Of a DNA stretch of 64,000 bases, positions 18,483 to 30,259 are shown one piece after another. The stretch lies in contig NZ_PEHF01000033.1 of the NCBI RefSeq assembly GCF_015762685.1, positions 20,945-84,944 on the forward strand. The letters run 5' to 3'. Made by a program: the position numbers and the translations under genes. A model generated the notes under the pieces. That model had not been told where the DNA came from. It saw nothing but the letters and a program-made list of their open reading frames with translations, and ran no database searches. The DNA is from Candidatus Symbiopectobacterium sp. 'North America' (lineage in GTDB: Bacteria; Pseudomonadota; Gammaproteobacteria; Enterobacterales; Enterobacteriaceae). Position 1 is the stretch's first letter; each line of letters begins with the position of its first letter.

Positions 18483-21400
18483 ATGACATTTTCCCGTTCC
18501 AAAGCCGGTAATACACCTGCGCGCCCACCCCGTCAGGCATGGGTGTTGGAACCGCGCATGATGTTCGACGCCGCCGCCGTAGCCATCGCTGATGCCGTCG
18601 CGGCTCAGGTTATCGCGCCGACCGACAGCGCGCCGGGTGTGGATGCCACTCCCGCCCACGGTACGGTAACCATCAACGAAGGGGAAACCGGCTTTGCCGC
18701 CGTGGATCTGTTCAGTAAGGTGACTGTGTCCACTGACACCGGTGCGGATAGCAGCGGCAAGGAATTGACCGAATTAGTGATCACCGTCGATCGCGCCGGT
18801 GCCAATCAAGTGCTGATGATCGATGGCAGTGAAATTGCCCTGAAACCCACAACCACCGGGAGCGATTCGACCCTCAACAACGGTTATAGCTATAAGGTCA
18901 CCGTCAGCGGCGACACCACCACCATCACGCTGAGTATTGCCTCGTCAGAGGCTTTTCAACCCGAAAATGTTGCCACACTGATCGACGGCATTGCCTATAA
19001 ACCACTGGACAGCACTGTGGCAAGTGGTGATGTCACTGTTACGCTGAAAAGTCTGAGCGATCAGGATGCTACCGCTACGCTGGATATTCACGCCACCGTG
19101 ACGGTAGACAACAAGGTTAACGTGCCACCTGCGCTTTCCGGCAGCATATTACAGGAAGCGGAGGCCTTTACCGCAGGCACACTGGCAAAAGCGACGGAAA
19201 TTGCCTATTCCGCAGATGGCAGCCATGTATATGCCGCCGGCTACGATAACACGATCACCGTTTTCGCGGTTGACAGCACCGGGCGCTTAACCCAGCAGCA
19301 GAGTCTGGTGGTTGAAAACCTCGGCACCGTTAACCATCTGGTGTTCAGTGCCGATGGCAAATCGGTCTACACCATTGCCGGTAACGGTAACCTGATTCAA
19401 CTGAGCGTTAACGACGGCGAGCTGACGTATGTCAGCACCACCAAGATGGAAGGCGGCAGCTCAACCGGTGGGCTGGCGATTTCTGATGACGGTAAACAAG
19501 TCTATGTGGATGCCAGCAGCAACAACGAACGCGCGGTGAATGTCTACAACCGTGATGAAAATGGCGCATTAACACCGGGGCAGAAACTGGAAGCCCACCG
19601 TAACGGTATGATTGCCACCTCCGGTGACTATGTCTATGTGCTCCACAGCGGCGCCTCGTTCATCGCTCCCCACGAGATCAAGGTATATCAGCGTAATGCA
19701 ACGACTGGCACATTGACGCTGATCGATGACCTTATTCTCACTAAAACAGGGCAAAGTGCCGTCGACTACGCGCTGACCACCTCCAACGATGGCACGCTGC
19801 TGTACGTCGGTGACCCAACCAGCGCCAATATCCTTATTTACCAACTGGGCAGCGACAACAAGCTGGCCCTGATCAACACCGTCACCAGCGACAAAATTGG
19901 CAGCCTGACGCTGAGCAGCGATGGCACCCAGCTTTATGCCGCGACCACGACGGGCACGGTGAATATTTACGCCGTGGGCGAAAATGGCAGCCTGACGCCC
20001 ACCGGCAGCAGCACCGGCACGACCAACGGCGGCGACATCGCCGTCTCTGCCGATGGCAACTCCATTCTGGTTTCTGGTAACGGCATCAGCCGCTATTCGC
20101 CCATCCAAACGCTGTTGCGCGGTGGAGAAATTACGCTGGCACACGGCTTGACGCTATCTGATGCCAACAATGACCGTCTGGTAGACGGCAATGGGGATTA
20201 TAACGGCACCACGTTAACGCTTTCCCGCGCAACCGACGTACAAGCCGACGACCAGTTCGGCTTTGCGCAAGGCAGTGGCCTGCAACTGATCGATGGGAAA
20301 GTGATGAAAGGCGATACCGCGATTGCCACCTTCAGCCAAAGTGCAGGCACGCTCACCCTCACCTTCCTGGTGGGTGCCAGTAAAGCCGATGCCAATGCGG
20401 TATTGCACCAGATCACCTACAGCAACACCGGGGCCGACACCAATGGCACGCTGGTGAAACTGGCCCTGCGCGCCAATGACGGCAAGGCAGACAGCCAAAC
20501 GGTCACATTGGATGTACTGATCACCAACAATACCGCCCCAACGCTCGATGCCACTACCATTGGCAACAAGACCTATGATACCCATGGCACGGTGGTCAAT
20601 CCGTTTATCAATACCACGATCAGCGCCGGTGAGATCGGCCAGTAAATTATCGAACTGACGTTGACCATTGAGGGCGTAGACAACGCTGCGAATGAATTTA
20701 TTGTCATTGCTGGCACGCGCATCGATCTGGCGAGCGAAAGCAGCGGTCAGGCCGGTCACTATCACTACACATACACTCGTAACTACGAAACAGGCACACT
20801 GACGATCAGCCATGAAGCGGGCGTAACCTCCGCTGCGGCACAAACGCTGGTCAACGGTATCGCTTACGTCAATGACACCGAACAGGCCACTACGGGCACA
20901 CGCACTATAACGCTGACCAGCTTGCGCGATAACGGTGGCACCGAAGGTGAGGGGAACGACACCGGCGATCTGGCAATCAGCGCCACCATCGCGTTGGCCA
21001 TCAATAATCCTCCCGGGTGGCAAAACAACATCACCAACCCCGATGCCACGCTCTACTACAACAATGGCACGCTGAGCGGATACGGTGAATACGTCACGGC
21101 GATCGCTGTGTCGGCGGATGGCAAAACGCTGTTGGTCAGCGGCAGCGACGGAGCCAATGCGGGTGGTAACAGCACGCTGCGCATCTATAGCCGTGACAGC
21201 ACGACCGGTGAATTAACCCTGGTGCAAACCTTTATTCAGGGTGAGAGCGACAACCCGGATACAGCAGCCATTGAAGCCAACGGCCTCAGTGGTATCAACA
21301 CGATGACGATGCATGGCAGCGATTTGTACGTCGCCGGTCACAGCGGCGATGCGGCTACCTACTCACTGGTGCGCTTCACCTACGATGCCACCACTGGCCA

Positions 21401-24400
21401 ATACACCTACGCGGGGATCGTCGCCACCCAAGGGGTGGACGGTGCGACAGGGCTGGATGCACAGATCACCGAAATCGTGATTTCAGCGGATGGCACATCG
21501 CTCTATACCATCAACGGCCTGACGACGATTGATGGCTCTACCGGCAAATCGGTGTTAGCCCAATTCGCTCGCGATCCGGATACCGGTGCCCTCACCTATT
21601 TAGGCGAGTATCAAGGGGGTTCCGCAACGCTCGGCATGAATGCGCCAAGCGGCATAATCATCTCCGGGGATGGCAAATCGGTTTACGTTGCCAACAGCAG
21701 CAACAGCAGAAACAGCACAACAGCAGAAACAGCACAACAGCACAACAGCACAACAGCACAACAGCACAACAGCACAACAGCACAACAGCACAACAGCACA
21801 ACAGCACAACAGCACAACAGCACAACAGCACAACAGCATGATCACCGTGTTTTCTCGCGATACGCAAACCGGAAAACTGACTTACGTCGGCCTGATCAAT
21901 GATGCCAGCATTAGCGCCTATCCTGACAGCGCTGCGTGTCCCAGCGATAATCGCTATTTAGCCAATCTGCAAGACATTACCCTCTCCCCCGACGGCAATT
22001 TTGTTTATGTCGGTTCCGGGCAACAGGCCACGTTGTCCATTTTCAGCCGCAACGCCAGCGATGGCAGTTTGACCTATGTCGGCACGCTGGACCTCTATAA
22101 CAAGGGCTATACCCCCGTCAATGCGCTTTCCGTACGCGAGTTGGTTATCTCTCAAGACGGCACAGCACTTTATGTTGGCATGAACGGCGGCTCAGTACTG
22201 GTGTTTAGTCGCGATGCCGTTACCGGTGCTCTGACGTTTGTCAGCGCACTCAATACCGGATCGCGCACCAACCACATTGCGGTCAGTGCGGATGGGCTTA
22301 ATCTCTACAGCGGACGCAGTTCCGGCGGCACCGGGTTGGCGATCGTTTCTGCATTGCCGAATGCGACTTACACCACCAATGGATCAACGCGCTTCGCTGA
22401 GGGATTACACTTCTCCGATGTCGATGCGGATCAAATCACGGATTACAAAGGCACGACTCTGACCCTCAATCGCGCCAGCGGTGCCTCGGCAGACGATCAA
22501 TTCGGTTTTAAGAATGGTTCCGGGTTGCGTCTGGAAAACAGCACCATCATGAAGGGCAAGACAACCATTGCCACCTTCGCAACGCAGGATGGCGTACTGA
22601 CCATCACCTTTAGCGCTAATGTGGACAACGCCACCGCCAATCAGGTATTGAAGCAGGTCATGTACCTTAACACTGGTACCGAAGCGCCCGCGCGGATTGA
22701 TCTGAACATCGCCGTGCTCGATAGCGGCGGCAAATCTGCCACAACCACCGTGGCGCTGCTGCTAACCGACCCACCGGTTGAACCCACGCTAAATGCAGAA
22801 GGTAAGCAGACCACCACCATCATCTCTACCAGCGGCCTGCCCGCAGCGGTCGATCTGTTCGATAATGTGGATGTAGGACTCGGCAGCGCGGGCGCTGCGC
22901 TCTCTGAACTGACCTTCACGATCAACCGTTCCGGCACCCATGAAACGCTGGTGATTGATGGCACCGCCATCTCGTTGACCGGCAGCGAAGGCGAGACAGC
23001 GCAAGGCCATCACTATAAGGTGACGGTTAATGATGGCACCACCACCATCACCCTCACACTTAAGGGTGACAACAATACGACAGATACAGTAAACACCCTG
23101 ATCGACACGCTCCAATATCAGGTTACCAGCAGCGATGTCGCACAGGGCGCAGTCACCGTCACCCTGACACAGTTGGTTGATGCCGAAAATAATACCACCA
23201 CACTCGATATCCACAGCACCGTTGCCGTGCTCGATACACGTTTGACGCCGCATCTGGGTGCCGAAACCGGCGCACTCGATTATGACAGTCTGTTCGATGT
23301 GAAAGACGAGCAAGGCAACTCGATCTTTACCGGCGTTCAGGGTATCACGGTGGTGGAGGATAAAATCTACCTGGTTCGCACACACTGCGATTGGGTTTAT
23401 GACGAAACAACAGGCACCGGACAGGACGTTGAGTCCAACGTTCTGTATCTGGTCGAGAGTGATACCGACGGCACGCTCTACATGACCAAAAGCACTGACA
23501 TCACCGGCTTGACGGACGCGGCACAAGTACGCGTTTCCAGCGATGGCAACAGCCTGTATGTCATTGATGCGGATAATATCGCGCTATTCGATGCCAACGA
23601 TTTGCATGAAATTGGCGCCGTTGGCGGCGATCTCGACATGGTACGCGATGTGTTGGCACAGGGCGATAAAGTCTACCTCACCAGTGGCGATAGCCTGCTG
23701 GTGTTTACCCGCAGTGGAGAGACATTGACGCTCACCACAACACTCACCGACGCTGGAGATACCGGCCTGCAACTCGACGGGGCCAATGCCTTAACGCTGT
23801 CACCAGATGGCAAAACGCTGTTTGTCGCGACGTCCGGCGGTAAGCGGGTTTAGCGTCGGCGATGACGGCACCCTGACCTACAAGCAATCTATCGCCGGAT
23901 CGACGGCCAGTGAGGAGGGTTACTACGCGTCTGCCATCACGATTTTACCCGACGGGAAATCGCTGTATGTAGTGGATAACAACACCTCGTTGCATATCTT
24001 TGCGATAGCACAAGATGGCACGCTCACTGCAACATCCACCCTGGCGATTGGCGAAGATGCCACCAGTGTCAAGCAGGTGCTGGTCTCCCCCGATGGTACC
24101 TCCGTGGTGATCACCGGAGAACTGGGTCGCAGCGAAAATTATAACACCTACAGCGTTATTCTCTATGCACGCGCTAGCGACGGTAGCCTGACACAGCTTC
24201 AGGCGGTGGAAGGTTTTGGCGATATAGCTAACTACAATGGCACAACGTTAAACGAAGTGCACTATGCGTCATTCAGTGCCGATGGCAAACAGTTGTACCT
24301 CACGGGAACCCTGAATTACGGTACGCCGGAAGGGATCATTGTTCTCGATCTCATTCCCAGCAGCGAAACCTTTACGGAAAGAGGCGATGCTGTCGCTCTG

Positions 24401-26340
24401 ATCCCCAGCGGAACCTTGTCTGCCCCCGTCAACGATCAAAGCAGCTATCAAGGTGCCACGCTGGTGATTGAACGCACCGGCGGTGCACAGGCTGGAAATC
24501 GGTTAGGGCTTTCCGCTGGCAGCGGTCTGACCCTGGCGGAAGATGGCAAGATCTCTCTGGGAGACAAGGCGATCGCCAATGCCACGACCGATGCCAATGG
24601 CAAACTGACCCTCACTTTCCTGGCAGGCGTCACGCAAGCGGAAGCACAGCAGGTGCTGCGAGCTATTACTTATCAGTCCACCAGTAACGACCCGACGGCT
24701 GCTGGCACTGAGGCCACTTTCCGTATCCATTTCAATGATGGGCAAGATCATACGGCGGAGTTCACTACTGTGGTGAATCTCGTCGGCATTAACGATCCGG
24801 CAGTGGTCAGCACAGAACCAGTGAACTCAACCTACGTACCGGGCAACGATGCGATCACATTGTTCAAAAATACGGTCATAGACACCATTGAAACTGGCCA
24901 AAAAATCCATCGGGTAGAGATTTCCGTTTCCCCAGCCAGTGTAGGTGATGTGCTGCATGTAGAGGGGGGGAGATTTTGCTCGACAAGACCATCGACTATC
25001 AGGCTTTTGTTGGTGAAAGCGGAATGGAACACCGCGTCAGTGTCAGCAACGGCGTTGCCACCGTGACGCTGTATGTTGCGCGTGATGGAGCCAGCACCGC
25101 ACAGTTGATCGATGGTATCACCTATAGCCACAGCGACGCAGAGGCTACGGGTAGCCGCACGGTGGGCCTGACCGTTTATGAGGAGGGGGACTGGCGGCAG
25201 GATCTTAAGACTGAATTCAGCGAAAAAACCGTCATCGCCTTCAAAGGCAGTGACGTCCCCGAAAACAGTGCCCCAGTCTACAACGATAACGCCGGGCTGA
25301 ATCTGGGCACACTGCAAGCGGGCAGCGCGTATCACTACACCTTGCCGGCAAACCTGTTCACCGATGCCGATAACGACACGCTGACCTGGAGCGTCAGGGG
25401 TTTGCCAAACGGGCTGAATTTTGATGTGGCAAGCCGCACCATTTCGGGAACGCCTACCACATCAGGCACATTTACCGTGGTGCTCACAGCCAGTGATGGC
25501 AACGCGCAAGCCACGCACTCGCTCAACGTAACCGTTGCGCAAGCCCCTGTGGAACCGCAACCAGAAACGCCTGATAGCTCAGCCCCGGCCCCAGTGATCC
25601 TGACGACCTCATCAGCAAGCGTACCTGATGTGTTGAATGAACGGGAGCAGGAACAGCCCTTAAGCGCGATCGTGGCGGCACTGTCTCAAGCACCTTCACC
25701 GACAGCGGCACACACTCAATTACCGGCGCGATTTGCGGCAATGCAGTCTCACTCAGCAGCAGAACGCACCGCTGCACCGTGGGTGCTCGATCCCGTGATG
25801 CAAACGCTACTCCCACCGCTGGAAACGGTGAATTTTGCCGCGCGCGGCAACGCGGTTCAGCGTGACAGCACGCCGGGGCAAGCGACGGATTCAGCGCTGT
25901 TCCAGCGCGTACCCGGTCAAACCACGTCATTGGAATCGGCCTACAGCAGCCTACAGGGATCGTTGCAGCTCGCCAATGGTCGTCCTCTGCCCGCCTGGAT
26001 TCAGTTTGATGCCCGCAGCGGTCAGCTACGCATCACCGATCCTGACGCCGTGCAGGTAAACCAGATCCAGCTGGCACTGAGCGCGCAGACGGCAGACGGC
26101 GCGCGTCGCACGATACCTGTCACGTTGCAAACCGGACACGAGGCATCGGCAAGTCAGCCAACGGATCGCGGTGCTTCCACCGCGTTGCCGCCGTTACCGG
26201 ACGAAAGCGTGCAGGACAACTGCATTGAAATCGCATTGCCCACGGGAAAAACCGCGTTTAGCGAGCAGCTTAGCGCACCGCGTGCCGAGCAGGATGCTCT
26301 GCTGGCCGCACTGAGTGAATTGAGCCGTCTGCGCGCGTGA
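18483..26340 (+). pseudogene. Giant LEPR-motif beta-propeller surface protein, broken in four places
   Basis: About 2,600 codons. The N-terminus carries VLEPRMMFDAAA at residues 21-32, a motif typical of very large exported surface proteins of Gram-negative bacteria. The body has several rounds of a lactonase-like beta-propeller segment (SADGKSVY, LTLSSDGTQLYA), a 'GTTLTLSRATDVQADDQFGF' module (about 20160, 22400, 24400) and Ig-like modules; a He_PIG domain (LPNGLNFDVASRTISGTP) lies near 25400. Breaks: TAA 20643-20645 (GEIGQ*I, while the paralogous repeat near 24890 reads TGQKI; a CAA or AAA codon is expected), the octanucleotide tract 21709-21838, a frameshift near 23845 and a G7 tract at 24964-24970. 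Its genes for export probably follow directly. Predicted role: adhesion or biofilm matrix. Confidence 0.85.
21728..21838. repeat. Octanucleotide tandem repeat, 13 full copies of AACAGCAC
   Basis: Thirteen perfect copies of AACAGCAC (21728-21831) plus a partial copy (AACAGCA, to 21838), preceded by variant copies from 21711. The tract lies inside the LEPR protein frame and encodes TTAQQHNS over and over. Without it the flanks join as VYVANSSNSMITVFSRD, a normal propeller strand, so 130 bases were inserted by expansion from a native AACAGCAGC seed. 130 leaves the frame off by one: adding one unit or losing two would restore it. The geometry is that of a phase-variable contingency locus. Confidence 0.92.
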
Positions 26341-26445
26341 CAGATGCGGGACATATTGCAGCATTTAACCATACGTTCAGTCGGTTGCGGGCCGTTTAGC
26401 CCACAGTCGACAGAGAATAAACCCATTACAAGAGGGAATAATCCG

Positions 26446-28210
26446 GTGAATCAGCACACAGCCACTTTCTGGGATAGCCAGCACCACCACCATCAGCCTG
26501 TCACTGCCGTGCGGCAACGGCTTTCTGGCACCAAAGCACTGCGTATCGCCGTCGCCCTTGCCTGTATCGGGCTGGCGGGCTGCGCCGTCAAACCGGAACC
26601 GATCACCACCGAGCAGCAGGTGGCACAGGCTCTGAGCGACAGAACGCAGATGTTCGCCAATCAGGAGCCGGTACGTGGCACCATTACGCTGGAAGAAGCC
26701 ATTGCGCGTGCGTTGAAATACAACCTGCAACAGCGCGTGGCGCTGCTGGAACAGGCCATGGAAGATAACCTGCTTGGCGTCCAGAATCTAGATATGCTGC
26801 TGCCTAAACTGACTGCCCGTGCCGGGATGCAAACCCGCGACAGCGTTGCGGCGTCCAGCAGCAAATCAATCTCCAGCGGGCGGGAATCGCTGGAACCCTC
26901 CACCAGTCAGGATCAGACCACGCACACTGCCGATCTCTCGTTGAGCTGGAACGTGTTGGATTTCGGTATCAGCTACTTTAACGCCAAGGTGCAGGCCAAC
27001 AAATAGCTGGCAGCAGAAGAGCGCAGCCGTCGCGTGGTGGCAGATATCACCCGGCAGGTGCGCACCGCCTACTGGGAAGCCGCCACCGCCCAGCGTTTAC
27101 AACCGGAAGTCACCACCGCGCTGACGCAGGCTCGTCAGACACTGGACTATGCGCGTCAGACCGAACAACAACGGTTGCTGGCTCCGGTGGAAGCGCTGCG
27201 CTTCCAGAAAAACATGCTGGAGATGGTGCGCCAGCTAGAGATCGTCGACAGCGACCTGGTGGTGGCGAAATCGCGTCTGGCTGCGCTGATGAACCTGCCG
27301 CCCTCCAGCAAGTTTAACGTTGTGGTGCCGAGTGAAAGCAGTCTGGTGGCACCAAAGATCGTCTATTCACTCGACGATCTGGAAAACTTCTCCATGGTAA
27401 AACGCCCCGAGGTGCGCGAAGAGGGCTATCTGGCGCGTAACAGCGTGCTGGAAACCCGCAATATCGCTGCTGGGCCTGCTGCCGGGCGTTTCGCTGTTTG
27501 CCGGTGTGAACAGTGACAGCAACAGCTATCTGGTGAATCAGCAATGGGCCAGCGCCGGAGTTCAAGTCAGCGGCAATCTGCTTAACGTGTTGTCCTGGTC
27601 GTCGGTAAAACGTGCCGGTGAAGCCAATGAAGATCTGGCCGGAGTGCGCCGTCAGGCATTGCGTATGGCTGTACTGACGCAGGTGAACGTGGCCTGGCAG
27701 GAATACCAACAGAGCACACGCATGTTTGGGCGTTATCAGGAACTGGCGCGCATCCAGCGTGGCATCCTGAATCAGACGGCACTGAGCGTACAGCACCGGG
27801 CCGAGACGCAGATGGAACAGGTGCGGGTCAGCACCGAAACCATTCTCACCACGCGCGCACGCGATCGCAGCTTTGCCGACGTACAGAACGCGTTGGGCGC
27901 GGTCTACCAAGCGGCGGGGCTGGACGTGCTGCCGGATAACGTCAACGATGTCAGCCTGGCCGCATTGAGCAACAGCATCGCCCGCACCACGGGCACGCTG
28001 GAAAAAGGCGGTGTCGCCGTGCCGCGCCTGTCGCTGGCAGCGGCTGCGCCCGTGGCACCTGTAGTCGCGCCCCACCCGGCCCCTTTGCCAACCACAGCCA
28101 CGGCGATCACTCCCGCCCCCACAACAGCATCAGCAGCCAAACCGTATCGCGTGGTCAACACCGATATGTGGGATAACCTGCAATCCCTTCAGGCGGGAGG
28201 CACACGGTAA
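26446..28210 (+). pseudogene. TolC-family outer-membrane efflux lipoprotein, amber plus frameshift
   Basis: Outer-membrane channel of the TolC/NodT type for the adjacent export system. I start at GTG 26446, which follows AGAGGGA. Signal peptide and lipobox GLAGC are present, then the two coiled-coil repeats of the family (ITLEEAIARALKYNL; TRQVRTAYWEAATAQRL). A TAG at 27004-27006 follows QANK (Gln is typical at this site), and a frameshift near 27470 separates NSVLETRNIAAG from LLPGVSLFAGVNSDSN. The C-terminus carries an Ala/Pro-rich tail (about 28000-28140) and ends at the start of the HlyD gene (TAATG). Confidence 0.88.
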
Positions 28211-28913
28211 TGATGAGCAGCATGATTCGACCGCTGCTGCTGGCAAGCACGCTGGCTCTGCCCCTGTGGGGGCAGGCCGCGTAGGGTGACATTCGCGTTC
28301 AGCTCAGCGCACAGCGCTATAGCGTACTATCGAGCGAAATTGCCGGTAAAATCACCGATATCACCGTGAAAGAAGGTGAACACTTTAAGCAGGGAGATAC
28401 CCTGCTGACCTTCGACTGTACGGTGCTGCGTGAGAAATTGAACTACTCCAGCGCGGCGGAAAACGCCTCGCGTAAAAAGCTGGCTATCGCCGACCGCCTC
28501 GACAAGCTCAATGCCATCAGTCTGTCAGAAGTGGATCAGGCACGCTCCACGGTCACCATGGCACAGGCGGAAAGCGGCGTGAATCGTGCCATGTTGCAAC
28601 GTTGCACCATCAAAGCGCCCTTCTCTGGGCGCGTCACCGAAACCAAGGTCAAACGTTGGGAGTCCGTACCGGAAGGCAAGGAGCTACTGGCTATCTATGA
28701 CGACAGCGCCTTTGAGTTGGAGATGATCGTGCCTTCTCGCTGGATGAAATTGGATTAACCTACCCGGCGGAGATTAGTCGTATCTCCTCCTCGGTGGAAC
28801 CGGTGAGTCAGTCAGTGAAAGTGTTTGGACGTTTGGCCCTGCCGAGCGCGGGCTTACTGCCGGCCATGAGTGGTGTCACGCGGATAGCGCCGCCAGATGG
28901 CATCACTCCATGA
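28210..28913 (+). pseudogene. HlyD-family periplasmic adaptor, amber plus internal deletion
   Basis: Periplasmic adaptor (membrane-fusion) protein. A signal peptide is followed by TAG 28282-28284 directly after WGQAA; the frame continues with the biotinyl-lipoyl-like part SSEIAGKITDITVKEGEHFKQGD, an alpha-hairpin, and PFSGRVTETKVKRWE. At 28756 a stop follows VPSRWMKLD, and the remainder of the family C-terminus (YPAEISRISSSVEPVSQSVK) lies in the next frame, so probably a few tens of bases were lost there. The terminal TGA overlaps the start of the next gene (ATGA). Confidence 0.85.
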
Positions 28914-30259
28914 TCAGTCCGACCGCCGCGTCGGCGGCGCATACTGAGCAAGACCCACAGCTCAGGCTATTGTCCGAATTGCTGCAACTGCAACTGCAAC
29001 TGCAACGGCGCGCTCGCGCGCGTGAAACGGCGGATGAATTGGCGTTTTTCATCGTCAATGAAACCCATTCGCTGGTAAAATATCGTCAGGCGTTGTTGTG
29101 GAGCAATGATCAGCAACGGTTACAGGCGGTCTCGGGATTGGCATCGCTCGATCACAATGCGCCTTTTAGCATCACCTTTAGCCGGTGGTGCCGTCAGTGG
29201 CAGGCAGAACAGCGTCAGAGCAGCACGCTACGCTGTCAGGATCTGCCGGTTGAGGATCAGGCGTTGTGGCATGAGCATCTGCCCGAACACCTGTTGTGGC
29301 TGCCATTGCGAACCGCACAGGGTGAAACCTCACTGGCGCTGATTCTGGCGCGCGAAACGCCGTGGCTGGCACCAGAAATCCTGTTGCTGGACACGCTGGC
29401 AGAACCTTACGCCCACGCGTGGTCCAGCTTGCATAAACAGCGCCGTCCTACGCCGACACACCCGAAAAAACGCCGCATGATGCTGTTTGGCACCGTAGCA
29501 TTGGCGTTAATCATGCTGATCCCGGTGCGCCAATCCGTGCTGGCCCCGGCAGAGATTGTGGCGCATCAACCGGTGATGGTGCGTGCGCCTGTCGCTGGCG
29601 TGGTAGACGATATTCTGGTGCGCCTCAATCAGCCCCTGGCGCGGCTGGATGCACGTGAACTGGAAAACCGACTGGAAGCCGCGCGCCAGACGTTTGCCAC
29701 CGCCGACGCCCAGTATCGTCAGGAACAACAACAGGCGCTGTTTGATGCCAACAGCAAGGCCAGTCTGGCGGTTCTGCAAAGCCGCCGCGAGCAGGCGCAA
29801 AGCGAGCGAGACTTTCTCCTGCGCCAACTGGAGCGTATGCAGTTGACCTCACCGCGCGACGGCGTGGCGGTGTTTGATGATGCTAGCGAATGGATTGGCC
29901 GTTCAGTGGCGGTCGGAGAGCGGATCATGATGGTCGCCGATCCAAAAGATGTGGAACTGGAGATCCAACTGCCTGCCGCGGATGCAATTGCGCTGGAAAC
30001 CGGCGCAGATGTGCGACTATTCCTGAATGTCGCCCCCAATGCCGCTCAGGAGGCGCAACTGACGCAAATAGGTTATCGTGCGGCGCTCACACCGGATAAC
30101 GTAATGGCCTACCGCCTGCGCGCCCGCTTTACCGAGGACGATGCGCAACGGCGCGTCGGGCTAAAAGGCACAGCCAAGCTGTACGGTAAGCGCACGCTGC
30201 TGGTCGCTTACCTGCTGCGTAAACCGCTGGCGACGCTACGCGTCTGGCTGGGGGTCTGA
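28910..30259 (+). CDS. GAF-domain/HlyD-type membrane-anchored adaptor
   Basis: Intact 449-residue protein with an unusual build. Residues 40-180 form a GAF-like cytoplasmic region (ADELAFFIVNETHSLVKYRQAL ... LWLPLRTAQGETSLALILAR), then a membrane helix at about 193-212 (MLFGTVALALIMLIPV) and a periplasmic HlyD-like region with one short coiled coil (ENRLEAARQTFATADAQYRQ) and beta-barrel segments. No transport ATPase signature is present. It overlaps its neighbours by four bases upstream and one base downstream, so it belongs to the same operon as the TolC-like, HlyD and M50 genes. The GAF part could sense a cytoplasmic ligand or contact a partner; neither can be read from sequence. Confidence 0.85.
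   Translation: MISPTAASAAHTEQDPQLRLLSELLQLQLQLQRRARARETADELAFFIVNETHSLVKYRQALLWSNDQQRLQAVSGLASLDHNAPFSITFSRWCRQWQAEQRQSSTLRCQDLPVEDQALWHEHLPEHLLWLPLRTAQGETSLALILARETPWLAPEILLLDTLAEPYAHAWSSLHKQRRPTPTHPKKRRMMLFGTVALALIMLIPVRQSVLAPAEIVAHQPVMVRAPVAGVVDDILVRLNQPLARLDARELENRLEAARQTFATADAQYRQEQQQALFDANSKASLAVLQSRREQAQSERDFLLRQLERMQLTSPRDGVAVFDDASEWIGRSVAVGERIMMVADPKDVELEIQLPAADAIALETGADVRLFLNVAPNAAQEAQLTQIGYRAALTPDNVMAYRLRARFTEDDAQRRVGLKGTAKLYGKRTLLVAYLLRKPLATLRVWLGV

Noticed and set aside
21711..21838. Tandem AACAGCAC array as a CRISPR
   Set aside because: Units are 8 bases, contiguous, without spacers, and lie in coding sequence; this is a simple-sequence repeat.
21600..21867. Cys/Leu/Val-repeat proteins on the minus strand across the octanucleotide tract
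   Set aside because: Translation of the repeat only; no ribosome site and no continuation into recognisable sequence.
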